Source: Pseudomonadota bacterium (GTDB taxonomy: Bacteria > Pseudomonadota > Alphaproteobacteria > Paracaedibacterales > CAIULA01). From it: 12,977 nucleotides of DNA. Below are positions 5,421 through 11,998 of this stretch, piece after piece. Position 1 is the first letter of the stretch; each line of letters starts with the position of its first letter. The translations under genes were made by a program, and so were the position numbers. The notes beneath the pieces were generated by a model. The model made no database searches. It was not told the DNA's origin and saw nothing but the letters and a program-made list of their open reading frames with translations. The stretch is taken from positions 1 to 12,977 of the forward strand of contig JAJZHT010000017.1 in NCBI GenBank assembly GCA_021804455.1, written 5' to 3'.

Positions 5421-5960
5421 TCAATCTTGCCAGAAGTTTTTGAACCTTGAGGCTGCGAGTTCAGTATAACGGACTGTGTGTTGAATACTCTTATGTCCCA
5501 AGTAATGTTGGATGCTGCGTGTATCGACACTTTCGTTAGCCAGTTTAAATCCTGTGGCATGTTTTAACATGTTTGGGTGTACTTTGATGTTCAAACCAGA
5601 AACTTCATCCGCGCGCTTGAGAATTTTTCTAAAGGTATGGTCTGTTAGGGGTGCTTTTCTTTCAGAGATAAAGACGTAATCTGTGTAAGGATAGTCTTTT
5701 TGCACCTTCCGCAAGGCCCGTAATTCAGAACCAAACAAAGGATGGGTGGCATCAATGCCGTTTTTCCGTCTTAAAATATATATGTAGCCTTGCTGCTGTG
5801 ATAAATGTTCACGGTCGCGGAATTGCTTATTTTTGGGTCGGGTTGGTAAATAATGATTGGGACGCATTTTCTGACTTTCCATAAAAAGAAACCTGGGTTT
5901 TAGACTTTCACCGTTTGCAAGAGTACCTAAACTCTCACAGAGAGGAAGGGAATTTTTCAT
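5421..5960 (-). pseudogene. Defective tyrosine recombinase (phage integrase family)
   Basis: The 179-codon frame is open but lacks essential parts. Residues 1-54 resemble the N-terminal linker of plasmid/phage integrases (LANGES, RPKNKQFRDREHLS). At residue 57-58 (QQQ/GYIYILRRKNG) the sequence jumps straight into the core strand just after catalytic Arg I, so about 60 residues including Arg I are missing. The rest follows the family: ATHPLFGSELRALRKVQKDY, FISER, LTDHTFRKIL. Box II, normally H-x-L-R-H, reads N130-M-L-K133-H, so both the His and the Arg are replaced. The LGH box (H156) and the nucleophile Y165 (HTVRYTEL) remain. With two catalytic blocks lost it should be inactive. No ribosome site is evident at ATG 5960. 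It marks the region as a former integrative element. Confidence 0.75.
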
Positions 5961-5988
5961 ATTTGGCAGATTAATCGGTAATTAGGTT

Positions 5989-6114
5989 TTATAGTTATAC
6001 AGTTTAACTATAATTTGAGTAAAATGGTTAATATGTTAATTGGATTAATGGTTTAACAATATAACTGATTGACTTTTTAACCTTTAAATAGTAACAATAA
6101 TTTTCTGGTTTAAC
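5989..6114. promoter_or_regulatory. AT-rich repeat cluster upstream of parA: candidate centromere (parS) and operator
   Basis: An inverted repeat TTATAGTTA (5989-5997) and TAACTATAA (6005-6013) has a 7-nt spacer. The heptamer GTTTAAC recurs at 6002-6008, 6051-6057 and 6108-6114, with related GGTTAA and TTAACC between. A possible parA -35, TTGACT (6069-6074), has no good -10. Small ParA proteins paired with ribbon-helix-helix partners usually have their centromere and operator directly upstream of parA, which is where this lies. Confidence 0.45.
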
Positions 6115-6138
6115 TGTTTTATCCTATCCGAGATATTT

Positions 6139-6789
6139 ATGATTTTGACTGTTGGTGGAGAGAAAGGTGGACCTGGCAAAACCACAATAGCCACAAACTT
6201 AGCTGCTATAGCTACTCAAAATGATGTTGATGTCCTTCTCATTAATACAGACCCACAAGATAGTGCTGGATATTGGGCTTCTAATAGGATGTCTATTTAT
6301 CCTGCTAATAAACAGATTTCGTGTATTTCTTTAAGAGGAGATACAATTGCAAAAGACATACAGGATCTATCACAACGCTATAAGGTTGTTATTATAGATG
6401 CTGGTGGTAGAGATAGCGTTGAATTAAGAGCCTCCCTTGTTGTGACGGAGTTATTTTTGATTCCTTTGAGACCTTCTCAGTTTGATGTATGGACTTTACC
6501 AAAGCTACAAGAGTTGCTGGTAATGGTTTCGCCTATCAATCCTTCCATAAAGGCTTTTGTTGTTGCCAATCAGGTGCATCCTACAAGTTTTGATAGGGCA
6601 CGTCTAGAAATGCAGAACTTATTATCTGAGTATCCAAAAATTCATCTCTTAAAAGCAATGCTTGGCAGTAGAGCTGCTTATCAGAATGCTATTTGTGAGG
6701 GGTTGTCTGTTACAGAAATGTTAAAGAAAGACCTAAAAGCAAACAGCGAAATTTTAGGGCTTTATAGTGAGGTCTTCAATGAAGCTTAA
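6139..6789 (+). CDS. parA: ParA-family partition ATPase (short, type Ib-like)
   Basis: The 216-residue protein carries the deviant Walker A motif KGGPGKTT at residues 9-16, with the signature lysine K9 and the P-loop K14. A second block, NTDPQDSAGYW (36-46), contains D38 in the Walker A' position. Walker B is VVIIDAGGRDS (83-93, D87), and R111 lies in IPLRPSQFDVWTL. It lacks the N-terminal HTH of large plasmid ParA proteins, so it belongs with short ParA/ParF ATPases that segregate plasmids by ATP-dependent DNA binding. ATG 6139 has only a weak GAG-type ribosome site. Its end overlaps the partner gene by 11 nt. The codons are visibly more AT-rich than those of the rep region. Orphan regulatory or chromosomal roles are possible, but the partner and repeats favour plasmid segregation. 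Confidence 0.85.
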   Translation: MILTVGGEKGGPGKTTIATNLAAIATQNDVDVLLINTDPQDSAGYWASNRMSIYPANKQISCISLRGDTIAKDIQDLSQRYKVVIIDAGGRDSVELRASLVVTELFLIPLRPSQFDVWTLPKLQELLVMVSPINPSIKAFVVANQVHPTSFDRARLEMQNLLSEYPKIHLLKAMLGSRAAYQNAICEGLSVTEMLKKDLKANSEILGLYSEVFNEA

Positions 6790-7135
6790 AACACCACCAC
6801 CTTCTTCAAATTTTTTGAATGTTTCTATTGATGAAAGGGTAAAGGAGTTTATTGGTGGGGCTAAAAAAGCGTCTATTCCAGCGGAGGCAACACCAGATTT
6901 TCCAAAAGAAACAGTAATTCGTGATGGTTTTTCAATGCCATTGGACGATTATAAACTTATAGATCAAGCGAGAAGAAAGGCTCTATCTTTAGGACTAAGT
7001 GACATTGAAGGTGTTACAAAAAGTCACATTTTACGTGTTGCTCTGAGATTATTGGAAAAGACAAGTGATGAAGATTTTATAAATATGTTTGAATTAACAA
7101 AACCCGAAAGAAAAAAGAATATGAAATTCCGTTAG
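6779..7135 (+). CDS. Ribbon-helix-helix partner of ParA (centromere-binding candidate)
   Basis: This 118-residue protein starts at ATG 6779, inside the parA stop region (overlap 6779-6789), with GAGG six nt upstream. A GTG at 6767 would add only four residues. Residues 1-48 are Pro/Ala-rich and flexible. Residues about 50-105 hold a strand (IRDGFSMP), a helix (DDYKLIDQARRKALSLG), then VTKSHILRVALRLLEKTSDE, which fits a ribbon-helix-helix fold like ParG-type adaptors. These proteins bind the centromere and repress the operon while their flexible N-terminus stimulates ParA. The overlap implies translational coupling and fixed stoichiometry. Function is inferred from size, fold and position; no specific family name is certain. 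Confidence 0.7.
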   Translation: MKLKTPPPSSNFLNVSIDERVKEFIGGAKKASIPAEATPDFPKETVIRDGFSMPLDDYKLIDQARRKALSLGLSDIEGVTKSHILRVALRLLEKTSDEDFINMFELTKPERKKNMKFR

Positions 7136-7155
7136 GAAACTTAAAAAATATTAAT

Positions 7156-7224
7156 GTCCCCTTCGGGGATATAAAATCCCTCGCCTTGAGGCGAAGGGGA
7201 CGTATAATGAAGTCGCCTAGCGAC
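7156..7224 (+). repeat. Left-end hairpins and leader structure of the IS200 element
   Basis: Several stems compete here. GTCCCCTTCG (7156-7165) pairs perfectly with CGAAGGGGAC (7192-7201). Alternatively TCCCC (7157-7161) folds locally on GGGGA (7165-7169), while CCCTCGCC (7178-7185) folds on GGCG-a-AGGG (7190-7198). A further stem GTCGC-CTA-GCGAC (7212-7224) lies just before tnpA. Subterminal hairpins at the left end are what the transposase recognises, and in IS200 leader structures also restrain expression. Confidence 0.65.
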
Positions 7225-7240
7225 GAATAGCGGTGTTAAG

Positions 7241-7681
7241 ATGAGGAGTTATCGGAAGAATAGCCATAGTAAGTATGATTTAAAGGTTCACCTAATTTGG
7301 ATTCCTAAGTACAGAAAACGTGTTTTAACAGGGAAGGTTGCTGAAAGAGTGCGAGATTTGTTGAGACAGGTTTGTATGGAACATGAGGTTCATATCATTT
7401 CTGGTAAAGTTGCTTCAGACCATATCCATATGTTTGTATCTTATAGGCCGCAAATAGCCCTGAGCCAATTGGTACAATATCTCAAGGGAACAAGTTCCCG
7501 TATTTTACTCCAAGAGTTTGCTCATCTTCGTAAACAATTTTGGGGAAGGCATTTTTGGGCCAGAGGATATATGGCTATCAGTTCAGGCAATATAACGGAT
7601 GAAATGATTCAGCATTATATCGACGAGCAGGAAGGCGAACCTATAGACGACAATCAATTTCTAATTGATTCAACTTTATAA
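7241..7681 (+). CDS. tnpA: IS200-type Y1 transposase TnpA
   Basis: The 146-residue protein is full length for Y1 (REP-like HUH) transposases. It shows the opening HLIWIPKYRKRVL (17-29), the HUH motif in SDHIHMFV (H61, H63), the segment QYLKGTSSRILLQEF (79-93), FWGRHFWARGY (100-110) and the catalytic tyrosine Y126 in MIQHYIDEQ. The enzyme nicks single-stranded DNA at the element's ends through a 5'-phosphotyrosine link. All catalytic residues are present and there is no frameshift, so it may be active. The ribosome site before ATG 7241 is weak and the leader is highly structured, in line with the low expression typical of IS200. Confidence 0.93.
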   Translation: MRSYRKNSHSKYDLKVHLIWIPKYRKRVLTGKVAERVRDLLRQVCMEHEVHIISGKVASDHIHMFVSYRPQIALSQLVQYLKGTSSRILLQEFAHLRKQFWGRHFWARGYMAISSGNITDEMIQHYIDEQEGEPIDDNQFLIDSTL

Positions 7682-7682
7682 C

Positions 7683-7703
7683 CCCTCAGTTTATAACTGA
7701 GGG
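7683..7703 (+). repeat. Right-end hairpin of the IS200 element
   Basis: CCCTCAGTT (7683-7691) pairs perfectly with AACTGAGGG (7695-7703) around a TAT loop, two bases after the tnpA stop. Allowing one bulged C, the stem extends with AA/TT on the outside. It is the expected subterminal recognition hairpin and may also end tnpA transcription, being followed by TTGTTTAGTT. The 157 nt from here to 7860 hold no gene; I see only a weak AT hairpin at 7738-7762. Confidence 0.7.
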
Positions 7704-7860
7704 TTGTTTAGTTCTATATTGAATCCGATTGAAAAATAGATTTTTAAGCAAAGAAAAAATCTGCTGTTTTCGATGCTTTTTCAGTTTTCCAGGTCTTGAA
7801 AATCACGTTCACTAAAGAATATCCTTCGGTTCTTCAAGTTCTGGATTCATAAAAAAACCA

Positions 7861-7890
7861 TTGACTACCGTTCAAAAGAATCTTTGTAAT
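7861..7890 (+). promoter_or_regulatory. Promoter of the exported kinase-like gene
   Basis: TTGACT (7861-7866) and TGTAAT (7885-7890) each match five of six consensus positions and are 18 nt apart. The predicted start near 7897 leaves a 30-nt leader before ATG 7927. The TTG of this -35 is also a possible in-frame start codon, but reading it as promoter fits better. Confidence 0.55.
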
Positions 7891-7926
7891 AGGGGATCAT
7901 CGCAAGGTTTTGTTTCGCAGGAATGT

Positions 7927-9747
7927 ATGGTGTTTTTATTACGTTTATGCTTGGTTTTAATTTGGGTTCACCCTGGCTCTTGGGCTGTTGATTTTATCAA
8001 AAGTCAGGATCACTTGCGTTGCCAAGTTTATGCGGACGCACGTGATGAGAAACAAGCCCAACTTTACACGAACAAAATCAATAACGTTTTAACCGATCCC
8101 CAAAAGATTGACCATAATCGCTCAGCCACCGAAGAACAGAGAGAAATCATCTATAAGGCCCTGTTTGGTTCAATAATGGTTCATAATACTAATCCTCAAT
8201 ACTCTTTCCCTTTAACAAAAAATGATCCACGATACCAAAGTCATATCAATGCCTTAAATATCGTGAATAAAGTGGCCTATGGGCTGTGGTTACGCGTATT
8301 GGCGGGGGATTATGTTTACACCTTTGATCACATGGACTCCCATTCATGGAGGCAGCAATTCTCTTATGAAAAATCAGATTGTGACAAGTTGCTGACCAAA
8401 AATTTTATTCGCTGGTTTTATGAGGCTTTGGAATCTTATCGTCATGAACTCAATTTTTTTGCCGGTATGGTAACACCCGAATGGTTTGCCAACGTATCAA
8501 AAGAATTTTCAAAAGGTAGGGATGCCAAAGAACAAAGCTTTAAAATTACTGTTCCCCCTCATTGTTCCTACGCTGCGGTGTTTAAACCCGCCCATTCCCC
8601 AACCCACAATCCAGCTAGCCGAGAGCGTCAGGTTCAGGTGGAAGTGGTTTGTTGGTTATTAGCAAAAGCAGCGGGCCTGTCCCATGTAGTAAACCCTGTG
8701 ATCCCCGTAAGTTTCAATAAGGATAAGGATTGCTTGGTTATTGATCCTTATACCCCTCAGGGTACCCTTGAACCCTTTGTGGGGGTGATGGTTGAACGGT
8801 CCTCATTCGGAGTCCCAAACACGGTGGGACGCTACAGCCAAGACATGGTCTCTTTTTTAAAAAGGTCTTTGGTTTATTCTGAAGTTTTCAAAGATTCGTC
8901 CCCTAAAAATACTTTCTTCGCACCTACAGTCGGCTCTTTTAATGACTATTTTACAAGCGGTTCGCCAAGACACCCTGTCTCATCATGCAATTTTCTACAA
9001 AAGATTGCGACCAGCACAGATCAAAAATTTAAGGATTTGCAGTTTTTTAACCAAAAAATTTCGGTGGATGATTTGGCAAGCTTGATGGCATTTTGGCATT
9101 TAACATTACAAGAGGACCCGAATCCATCCAACATCCTTTATCGTTTCGCAGAGGACAGGATTGTGCCAACCGTAATGGATTATGGCGTGGCCTTGGGCCG
9201 TCATCAAAATATTGGCCTAAGGATTCCTTCCATTCATATGTTAAAGCAAGCCAAGGACCCTATCCCTGACGTGACGAAGGAAAAAATTCAACAAATTTCT
9301 GAGAAGCGCCTGAATCAAGTGATGCGGGGGTATAAATTTGAAGCGGCTCAAAAGGGTTTAATACAACGCCTTGAAAATATTAAGAAAGAGTTTTCTAAAC
9401 CTCACGTGACAATCCGTCAAATGATTCATCGTTTATTACCGCTTCATATGACGTTCTACAAGAATACTGGGGATCAAAATTATCTGCTTCATTTTAAAAA
9501 GGAACAGTTTCTTGCACATCATAGTTTATGTGAATCAAAGAATCTCAGCCTTGTTGATCCTCTTTTCGAATCTTGTAACCCTTTAGGTTCTTTAACTCCC
9601 ATAAAATCGGATAATGGTAAAAATTGGTATAGGTATCCATTCTTGGACTATGTCTTTTCCGCCGACCAGAAAACCTTTCAAGAGGGAGAAAATGAGGGTA
9701 AAAATTTGAAAGGCTATCTTCAAGGTCCTCTTAGCCTTGTTTATTAA
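7927..9747 (+). CDS. Exported protein with a PI4-kinase type II-like (PI3/4-kinase fold) core
   Basis: I start this 606-residue protein at ATG 7927: AGGA lies just upstream, and the N-terminus MVFLLRLCLVLIWVHPGSWA is a good signal peptide with cleavage likely after A20. The core follows the order of type II phosphatidylinositol 4-kinases. AAVFKPAHSPTHNP (about 216-229, K220) resembles the ATP-binding strand with its lysine. QVEVVCWLLAKAAGL and NPVIPV match the next helix and strand. LQEDPNPSNIL (394-404, D397, N402) resembles the catalytic loop. PTVMDYGVALG (D418) is the metal-binding D-[FYN]-G. IPSIHMLKQAKDPIPDV (433-449) resembles the Pro-Gln-Ala-Lys stretch after it. The N-terminal 200 residues and the last 100 are not recognised. 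A secreted kinase-like protein suggests a role outside the cytoplasm, possibly on host lipid or protein, but activity and substrate are inference. The gene stands alone, 123 nt before yejB. Confidence 0.6.
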   Translation: MVFLLRLCLVLIWVHPGSWAVDFIKSQDHLRCQVYADARDEKQAQLYTNKINNVLTDPQKIDHNRSATEEQREIIYKALFGSIMVHNTNPQYSFPLTKNDPRYQSHINALNIVNKVAYGLWLRVLAGDYVYTFDHMDSHSWRQQFSYEKSDCDKLLTKNFIRWFYEALESYRHELNFFAGMVTPEWFANVSKEFSKGRDAKEQSFKITVPPHCSYAAVFKPAHSPTHNPASRERQVQVEVVCWLLAKAAGLSHVVNPVIPVSFNKDKDCLVIDPYTPQGTLEPFVGVMVERSSFGVPNTVGRYSQDMVSFLKRSLVYSEVFKDSSPKNTFFAPTVGSFNDYFTSGSPRHPVSSCNFLQKIATSTDQKFKDLQFFNQKISVDDLASLMAFWHLTLQEDPNPSNILYRFAEDRIVPTVMDYGVALGRHQNIGLRIPSIHMLKQAKDPIPDVTKEKIQQISEKRLNQVMRGYKFEAAQKGLIQRLENIKKEFSKPHVTIRQMIHRLLPLHMTFYKNTGDQNYLLHFKKEQFLAHHSLCESKNLSLVDPLFESCNPLGSLTPIKSDNGKNWYRYPFLDYVFSADQKTFQEGENEGKNLKGYLQGPLSLVY

Positions 9748-9800
9748 CCCCTTGTGAGAGAATGGTTCTATAAAACCTGAATCCAAACGATCAAGATAAG

Positions 9801-9829
9801 TTGTTATTCTGATCAAGAATAGCTAAACT
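9801..9829 (+). promoter_or_regulatory. Possible promoter of yejBEF
   Basis: TTGTTA (9801-9806) and TAAACT (9824-9829), each four of six, are 17 nt apart, leaving a leader of about 35 nt to ATG 9871. The interval 9748-9870 also has two GATCAAGA copies and an imperfect stem GGCCTTG ... CAAGGTC, but no clear terminator after the kinase-like gene, so read-through is possible. Confidence 0.3.
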
Positions 9830-9870
9830 GAGGCCTTGATTGATACCAAGGTCTTAAAAAAGACGCATAC

Positions 9871-10962
9871 ATGATCGCTTATATTCTTCGCCGCCTTTTT
9901 TTAATTATTCCGACGCTCTTTGGCATTATGTTGGTGAATTTTATGATTATTCAGGCAGCACCGGGCGGGCCTGTACAGCAAATTTTGGCAAAAATAAGAG
10001 GGCAATCCTCTGATGTTGACAGCCGATTTGGAGGTGGACAACAAGATCTTCAACTTGACACCTCGGCACCCTATGAAAGTGGTTATCGCGGCCTTCAAGG
10101 AATTGACCCGGCTCTTATTAAAGAACTGGAACATCAATTCGGATTTGATAAGCCCGCCTATCAACGTTTCTTCATTATGATGGCGAATTATGCAACGTTT
10201 GACTTTGGGAAAAGTTATTTCCGCGACCAAAAGGTTGTAACATTGGTTGCGTCTAAAGTCCCAGTTTCGGCCTCTTTGGGGGTTTGGACGACTCTGCTGG
10301 TTTATTTTATCTCCATTCCCTTGGGCGTTATAAAGGCTGTACGGGATGGATCGCGTTTTGATATTCTCAGCAGTATGGTAGTGGTTATCGCCTATGCTGT
10401 CCCCAGCTTTCTTTTTGCCCTTTTTTTAATTGTCATGTTTGCAGGAGGGAGCTTTTGGAGTATCTTTCCTTTACGGGGGCTGGTATCGGATACCTGGGCC
10501 CATTTGACAACAGGGGGTAAGATAATAGATTACTTATGGCATTTGATTTTACCGATCAGCGCTATGGTTATAGGGGGATTTGCTAAGTTAACGCTTTTGA
10601 CAAAAAATTCCTTTTTAGAAGAAATCAACAAACAGTACGTTATTACAGCTCGCGCAAAAGGGCTCAGCCAAAAGCGTGTCTTATACGGTCATGTGTTTCG
10701 TAATGCTATGCTGGTTGTGATTGCAGGGTTTCCCACAGCTTTTATTCACATTTTGTTTACTTCCTCTTTATTGATAGAAGTCTTATTTTCTTTAGATGGG
10801 CTGGGACTTTTGGGATTTGAGGCAGCGATGAGTCGTGATTATCCGGTTATGTTTGGAACTTTATATATGTTTACGTTGTTAGGAATGGTTTTACATCTTG
10901 TAGGGGATTTCCTGTATATGATCGTGGATCGGCGCATTGACCTTAGTGCTGCAAGGGGATAA
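9871..10962 (+). CDS. yejB: Peptide/microcin C-type ABC transporter permease YejB
   Basis: This 363-residue inner-membrane permease begins with a transmembrane helix (MIAYILRRLFLIIPTLFGIM) and the family segment APGGPVQ. A periplasmic stretch with GGGQQDLQ, YRGLQGIDPALIKELEHQFG and the F-G-K-S-Y-F-R-D segment follows, as in YejB rather than generic DppB. At least five more membrane helices come after it. The EAA loop that docks on the ATPase is at about 249-279: EEINKQYVITARAKGLSQKR, then VFRNA. The length equals that of the family. Together with YejE and the YejF ATPase it would form an oligopeptide importer, which in E. coli imports microcin C and short peptides. The ribosome site is weak (AAAAAAGA). 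yejE starts 5 nt after it, so the genes are an operon. Confidence 0.93.
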   Translation: MIAYILRRLFLIIPTLFGIMLVNFMIIQAAPGGPVQQILAKIRGQSSDVDSRFGGGQQDLQLDTSAPYESGYRGLQGIDPALIKELEHQFGFDKPAYQRFFIMMANYATFDFGKSYFRDQKVVTLVASKVPVSASLGVWTTLLVYFISIPLGVIKAVRDGSRFDILSSMVVVIAYAVPSFLFALFLIVMFAGGSFWSIFPLRGLVSDTWAHLTTGGKIIDYLWHLILPISAMVIGGFAKLTLLTKNSFLEEINKQYVITARAKGLSQKRVLYGHVFRNAMLVVIAGFPTAFIHILFTSSLLIEVLFSLDGLGLLGFEAAMSRDYPVMFGTLYMFTLLGMVLHLVGDFLYMIVDRRIDLSAARG

Positions 10963-10966
10963 CTTT

Positions 10967-11992
10967 ATGGCACTCTCTCCTCTTACGCAACGACGTTTGC
11001 AACAGTTCAAAGCTAATAAGCGCAGTTTTTTTTCTCTGTGCTTATTTTTAGGATTTTTTTTCCTGACTTTGATGGCAGAATTTATTGCGAATGATCGACC
11101 CTTGATGGTCTGTTACCAAGGACAATTTTATTTTCCTGTCTTTAAAGAATATCCTGAGACAACTTTTGGGGGAACTTTTGAAACAGCCACTAATTATCGA
11201 GATCCTGTTGTTAAAGAATTGATTGAATCAAAGGGGTGGATGCTTTTCCCTCTCATACCGTATGGTGTTTCTACAGTTAATTATAACCTTCCCGTTCCTG
11301 CACCGGCGCCCCCCTCCTTACAAAATTGGTTAGGAACAGATGATCAGGGACGCGATGTTTTAGCGCGCTTGATCTATGGCTTTCGTATTTCGATTGTCTT
11401 TGGCCTTGTTCTAACATTTTTTGCTTCTATGATTGGTATTTGTGCAGGAGCTGTTCAGGGGTATTTTGGGGGGCGCATCGATTTAATAGGGCAACGGTTT
11501 ATCGAGATCTGGAACGGTTTGCCGATTTTGTATTTGCTGATTATTCTTTCCAGTATGATTGAACCTAATTTTTGGTGGCTTTTGGGTATAATGCTGCTTT
11601 TCAGTTGGATGTCCTTGGTGGGCGTGGTTCGGGCCGAGTTCTTTCGGGCACGGACGCTGGATTATGTTCGTGCTGCCGAGGCTTTGGGGGTTTCCACTCC
11701 TCGTATTATTGGACGTCATATGTTACCCAATGCAATGGTAGCGGCCTTAACCTATATTCCCTTTATTCTTAACGGTTCGATTACAACCTTGACATCGTTA
11801 GATTTCCTAGGGTTTGGTTTGCCACCTGGATTTGTCTCTTTAGGAGAGCTGTTAACACAAGCCAAAAATAACATTCATGCTCCCTGGCTTGGGTTAACGG
11901 CTTTCTTCTCAATTTCTTTATTATTAAGTTTGTTAATTTTTATTGGCGAGGGCGTGCGAGATGCTTTTGACGCCCGCAAAATTCGAATCTAG
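10967..11992 (+). CDS. yejE: Peptide/microcin C-type ABC transporter permease YejE
   Basis: ATG 10967 has AAGGGG eight nt upstream, within the end of yejB; a longer in-frame reading from 10937 overlaps yejB and lacks support. The 341-residue product opens with a cytoplasmic segment and one helix (FFSLCLFLGFFFLTLMAEFI). It then has the large periplasmic insert characteristic of YejE: YQGQFYFPVFKEYPETTFGG, and PPSLQNWLGTDDQGRDVLAR with the conserved GTDDQGRD. Five membrane helices follow. The EAA loop is at about 222-250 (RARTLDYVRAAEALGVSTPR, then HMLPNA). It pairs with YejB to make the translocation pore. The fit to the family is even along its length, with no sign of decay. Confidence 0.93.
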   Translation: MALSPLTQRRLQQFKANKRSFFSLCLFLGFFFLTLMAEFIANDRPLMVCYQGQFYFPVFKEYPETTFGGTFETATNYRDPVVKELIESKGWMLFPLIPYGVSTVNYNLPVPAPAPPSLQNWLGTDDQGRDVLARLIYGFRISIVFGLVLTFFASMIGICAGAVQGYFGGRIDLIGQRFIEIWNGLPILYLLIILSSMIEPNFWWLLGIMLLFSWMSLVGVVRAEFFRARTLDYVRAAEALGVSTPRIIGRHMLPNAMVAALTYIPFILNGSITTLTSLDFLGFGLPPGFVSLGELLTQAKNNIHAPWLGLTAFFSISLLLSLLIFIGEGVRDAFDARKIRI

Positions 11993-11998
11993 ACTTTT

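Larger units (their letters stand above)
7154..7706 (+). mobile_element. IS200-type insertion sequence (IS200/IS605 family, tnpA only)
   Basis: One intact Y1 transposase gene is framed by subterminal hairpins, with no terminal inverted repeats and no tnpB: the IS200 layout. It begins within about 20 nt of the stop of the ParA partner gene and ends soon after tnpA. The ends given are approximate, because the cleavage sites cannot be read without a copy at another locus. Elements of this family move as single strands by peel-and-paste. Confidence 0.75.

Noticed and set aside
7738..7762. AGATTTTT ... AAAAATCT hairpin after the IS200 element
   Set aside because: Stem is nearly all A-T, with a 9-nt loop and no T-run behind it; too weak to call a terminator.
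7861..7926. TTG 7861 as the start of the kinase-like gene
   Set aside because: The TTG is part of a good -35 hexamer, the 22 extra residues would bury the signal peptide, and ATG 7927 has a ribosome site.
9592..9816. 74-codon minus-strand ORF at the end of the kinase-like gene
   Set aside because: Antisense shadow of the coding sequence, without its own start signals.
11483..11772. Two ORFs within yejE (11483-11719 minus, 11572-11772 plus)
   Set aside because: Out-of-frame shadows of a well-conserved permease gene.
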